This document shows, one piece after another, positions 61,187-64,000 of a DNA stretch of 64,000 bases. The notes under the pieces were generated by a model. That model was not told where the DNA came from and made no database searches. It saw only the letters and a list, made by a program, of their open reading frames with translations. The position numbers and the translations under genes were made by a program. How positions within the stretch are numbered: the first letter of the stretch is position 1; each line of letters starts with the position of its first letter. The DNA lies in assembly GCF_041734735.1 (NCBI RefSeq), contig NC_134883.1:4516700-4580699 (forward strand), written 5' to 3'. The DNA is from Babylonia areolata (lineage: Eukaryota > Mollusca > Gastropoda > Neogastropoda > Buccinidae).

Positions 61187-62328
61187 TGTGTGTATAACAA
61201 ATAAGATTTGGCACCAATATTGGTATTATATCTCAGCATCTCACTGAAAGAATGATAGAAAAGGTTATTTATGTATTAATTAGCATCACTGCAATTTTCA
61301 TGCGCAGTTCATGCTGTTCAGTTTGTATTACTGTCAAAGGATCATGTCATGTGAAAAACTTCAAAAATCTACATTAGACTTGAAAGATGAACAGTATGAA
61401 GTACATTTTAAAGAGGCTTCAACTTGAAGGCATGTCAGCAGTTTGTGAAGGTTTGTGTAGATTGCTTTGGCCACTTTATGTTCCTTGGTCAGACACATGT
61501 GCCCCTGCAGACTTACTTTTACTTTTGCAAAGTAAACTTTTCATTTTTGCCATTTATGGGATAAGGCCTTACATTGAGCATTCAGCCACAGACGCTAATC
61601 AAACTAAAATTGCAACTGCTGTTATAACTTATAACTTATATGTGGATCTGTATGCTTGATCATGGTTTTCACACTCAACCATACAATACACAGTTGGTCA
61701 TGGCCATTCTATGATTAAGAGGGTTAATTTCAATTTATGCATTCATAGTGGTAAAATGTATCAACTTTTATGAAGTGACACACAAACTTGAAACAAGGTC
61801 AAAGGAAAATGTGCCGAAATCTTTCATTAGATTACACTGATTATTATATACATTACATTGTTTGGCTGAGTCAATTACATTTCAACTAATTCTAGTCCTT
61901 TGTAGGCTGAAACTGAAAGCTCACTATAGGGCCTTATCTCATTGTTTGGAATAGTATTATTTTAAAAAAATCTTTTTTTCAATTTGAAAAAAAATGATTT
62001 ATTCAAAAATGGTTCTCTTCTTTGAAGGTGCAGATGAACTGGACACATACTCACAGGACCAAGCTGGTAACACCGCTGGTAAGATGCAGTTTAAAAATTA
62101 TACTGGAATATCCTAGCAAATAATTGAATAAGCAACGACAGAAAGATAGAGCCTAACGACAGAACTCAGATTCATGTCATTATCAAATTAAGTGGCCTAA
62201 AAAGTTGGGGGGTTTTAAGAGCTAGTTTTTTTTTTCTTTTTTTCTTTTTTTTTCTTTTTAACATGAAATGAGAGGCAATAGAGAGCACTTCTTTAAGAAT
62301 GTGTGCACGGGGGAGAGAGGGGGGTGGG

Positions 62329-62366
<38 letters not shown>

Positions 62367-64000
62367 TGTACTTAGTTTGAGCCTCATGTTGTATTACATA
62401 ATTTATATTTTGTTTTACAGATGTATCTGTCATAGCTGTGTCATCAACTCCATTACCATCAGGCAAGTTATTTACAACACTTGACTAACACTCATGCCTG
62501 GGACATTCAGCTGATCAGCATGGTCAGCAGGGTGATCCATGCCCAATAGGGTGAAGTTAAAAAACACATACAAACATTATAATAATTTATACACCATTGC
62601 TAAAGCCTTTATACAAAACTGTGATGTTATGAAACAGTAATTTTCTACTTTTGCTGAGTAATTACCTTCATAAACTAATAAACCATGGTATATAGACAAG
62701 ACAATTTTTGTGATTTTTCCATGACATTACCTTTGAAGTATACATTTCTGGAAAGTAATTTGCATTTATATCTTTGTTCTTTGTGTTGTAATGTATTGTA
62801 AACACATCAGGCATGATCTATTCTGTTGGTGGAAGCCATGTGTAAATATACTCTATTTTTTCTTTTACAGTGACAAAACAGCCATGCAGCAGATCAGCTA
62901 CGGTTACCTCGGCACCAGAAAGTTATGAAACAACTGTCCACAACATAAGTGTGCCACTAGGTAAATATACCTCTTTTTTAGCTGACAGTAAAATTTTCTT
63001 CAGCATTGACCCTCTTGTGCATGAATGCCCTGTTGGTCATGATGTTTGCATGGCCAGCTGGGCATATGCATGAGACGTTTAATTCATTCTTGCAGTAATG
63101 TACAAATGGAACTGCTGACACTCAAGAAACTGCACAACTGAAGCTTCTACCTCCAATTAAAATTTTTATGGCATTCATTAACACAACTTGGCTTGAGCTA
63201 TACTGAAAATTACAGTAAATCCTTTTATGCATGGAGATCCTACTGGAGCCCCCAGAATTTTGACAGGAATGCAAGACGGAGAGACCACTGCAGCTTGCTA
63301 CTAGTGCTGGTACCATTTCTTTGTCCAAATACAGCTGCATTTTGTTGCTTCTGAAGTCTTACAATATATCACTTTCAATGATTTTCTAACTTGTAAAAGA
63401 ATGAAAGTTTCAATGGAAAAGTGAACAAAGTTTTCCCTTTTTTTTGTTTTTTCAATAAGGTACCCCATTTTTGTTTTCTTTTGATGTTTTCACCAGTGGT
63501 TGTACTATTTGTGCTACATACATAAGAGGGTTAACACGTGTTGAAATGCTATACTTCGCTTTTGTCAGCCTGAGCAAAAACGGCAGTGAAGGGTTGAAAT
63601 TTTAAATACTTATAATTACTATACAGTATACTTCACTTGATGTCATAAGTTAACCCTGTCATTGTCATGTCATCCCGGTTGATAAAGTATTGCATTCATG
63701 TTAAATGTTTCAGAGCCTGCTGGACCCAGTGTTGTCATGTTGCCAGACCTGGACACCGAGGATGATGGTGGACAAAGCTGTGCAGTCAGTCCAATACCAT
63801 TCATGTGCACACCAGTCACCACATGCTGTTCGCAATCTGATCCCCCTAGCAGTAGGAAGGTCCAAGAGTCTTCATTCCAAACACCGCAGCCTTCTACATC
63901 ACGGGCCCCTTCTTCATCTTCCTCCACATCCACCAGCTTTCCACAGGATCCTCCAAGAACCAGTAAGAAGCGGAAGCACCCATCCCAGCAGTCAGATCCA
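59856..64000 (+). CDS. Myb/SANT-like DNA-binding domain protein, 5' part of gene
   Basis: Exons at 59856-60204, 62028-62078, 62421-62462, 62871-62960 and 63714 to beyond 64000. Every intron is phase 1 and the frame stays open across all joins. Residues 1-100 form a Myb/SANT-like trihelix of the Myb_DNA-bind_5 kind: NFSDLETQVLLEEV, KKKRAVWQKIADQVNAVGG and ACKKRWKDLKEAYHKKK, with the expected tryptophans. NAIF1- and MSANTD-type nuclear proteins and Harbinger-associated DNA-binding proteins share this domain. The rest is low-complexity Ser/Thr/Pro sequence with a KKRK nuclear-localisation-like patch at the window end. The start is the first ATG giving METKKKRPNFSDLE; another in-frame ATG is at 59835. 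The gene continues to the right. Confidence 0.88.
60403..60770. repeat. (GT)n microsatellite cluster in intron 1
   Basis: GT tracts at 60403-60447, 60564-60590 and 60677-60700 with degenerate GT-rich sequence between; further GT tracts at 61101-61195. The rest of intron 1 (60205-62027) shows no recognised feature. Confidence 0.93.
61101..61195. repeat. (GT)n microsatellite
   Basis: Two GT runs separated by a short interruption, in intron 1 of the Myb/SANT-like gene. Confidence 0.95.
62028..62078 (+). CDS. Myb/SANT-like gene, exon 2
   Basis: Encodes ADELDTYSQDQAGNTA. Two GGTAA donors lie 12 bases apart (GT at 62067 and at 62079), and both keep the frame; use of the first would drop four residues. 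Confidence 0.8.
62331..62361. repeat. (GA)n microsatellite
   Basis: About 15 GA dinucleotides after a G-rich stretch, in intron 2 of the Myb/SANT-like gene. Confidence 0.93.
62421..62462 (+). CDS. Myb/SANT-like gene, exon 3 (GC-AG intron follows)
   Basis: A 42-base exon encoding VSVIAVSSTPLPS. The acceptor is ttttacag. The donor reads CAG|gcaagt, the consensus of the minor GC-AG donor class. The exon is inferred from phase and continuity and has no homology support. Confidence 0.7.
62871..62960 (+). CDS. Myb/SANT-like gene, exon 4
   Basis: Encodes TKQPCSRSATVTSAPESYET then TVHNISVPL. The acceptor is tcttttacag, the donor gtaaat; phase 1 on both sides. Confidence 0.8.
63714..64000 (+). CDS. 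Myb/SANT-like gene, exon 5 (runs off window)
   Basis: Encodes EPAGPSVVMLPDLDTEDDGG, a Ser-rich run, and SKKRKHPSQQ at the window end with no stop. The acceptor is atgtttcag. Confidence 0.8.

Noticed and set aside
61387-61659. 90-codon open frame in intron 1 of the Myb/SANT-like gene
   Set aside because: No domain, no splice context and ordinary AT-rich composition; a chance frame.
61700-63660. gggttaa at 61717 and 63529 and gttaaccc at 63650 as piggyBac-type ends
   Set aside because: Their orientation and spacing do not form a TTAA-CCC...GGG-TTAA pair, and the inner sequences are not inverted repeats.

Overview
This is a eukaryotic, intron-rich, AT-leaning genomic window from an animal. The repeat load (long CA, CT and TA microsatellites, several tRNA-derived SINE families, CR1/L2-like LINE tails, a DIRS-type element, and TTAA and TA inverted-repeat transposons), together with the sequence of the host genes, suggests a lophotrochozoan, most likely a gastropod mollusc. 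That assignment is inference; no organism marker is present.

Layout. (1) 1-6.1 kb is repeat-rich DNA upstream of, or in the 5' part of, the first gene. It holds a 75-bp tandem repeat cut by the window edge and a decayed LINE reverse transcriptase that contains a 15-copy 37-bp minisatellite made from its own coding sequence. (2) 6.1-43.6 kb, plus strand, is a STRIP1/2 (striatin-interacting protein, FAM40) homologue. Nineteen exons give about 767 codons in one continuous reading frame to the stop, with matching splice phases throughout; only the N-terminal exon(s) are not identified. Its introns carry nearly all the mobile DNA: a whole-looking DIRS element (10.65-16.98 kb), a pogo-like deletion derivative, a piggyBac-like deletion derivative, TTAA-flanked MITEs, several SINE families, a LINE tail, and a 1.9-kb minisatellite that runs almost to a splice acceptor. 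(3) 44-49.6 kb is a convergent intergenic or 3'UTR region. (4) 49.7-57.9 kb, minus strand, is a BTB-BACK-C2H2 zinc-finger gene. Six exons give 1,240 residues and nine fingers; the N-terminal start of the BTB domain is not found. (5) 59.86 kb to the window end, plus strand, is the 5' part of a Myb/SANT-like DNA-binding protein gene. Five exons are seen, all introns are phase 1, and one intron is of the GC-AG class.

The three host genes have no evident functional link. STRIP is a scaffold of the STRIPAK phosphatase/kinase complex, and the other two look like nuclear DNA-binding regulators. No rRNA, genuine tRNA, CRISPR array or bacterial-type operon was seen. The observations most worth follow-up are the LINE-derived minisatellite, the BTB-BACK-zinc-finger architecture, the minisatellite abutting a conserved exon, the piggyBac-like element lying at the joint of a tandem duplication, and two SINE families that share one core.
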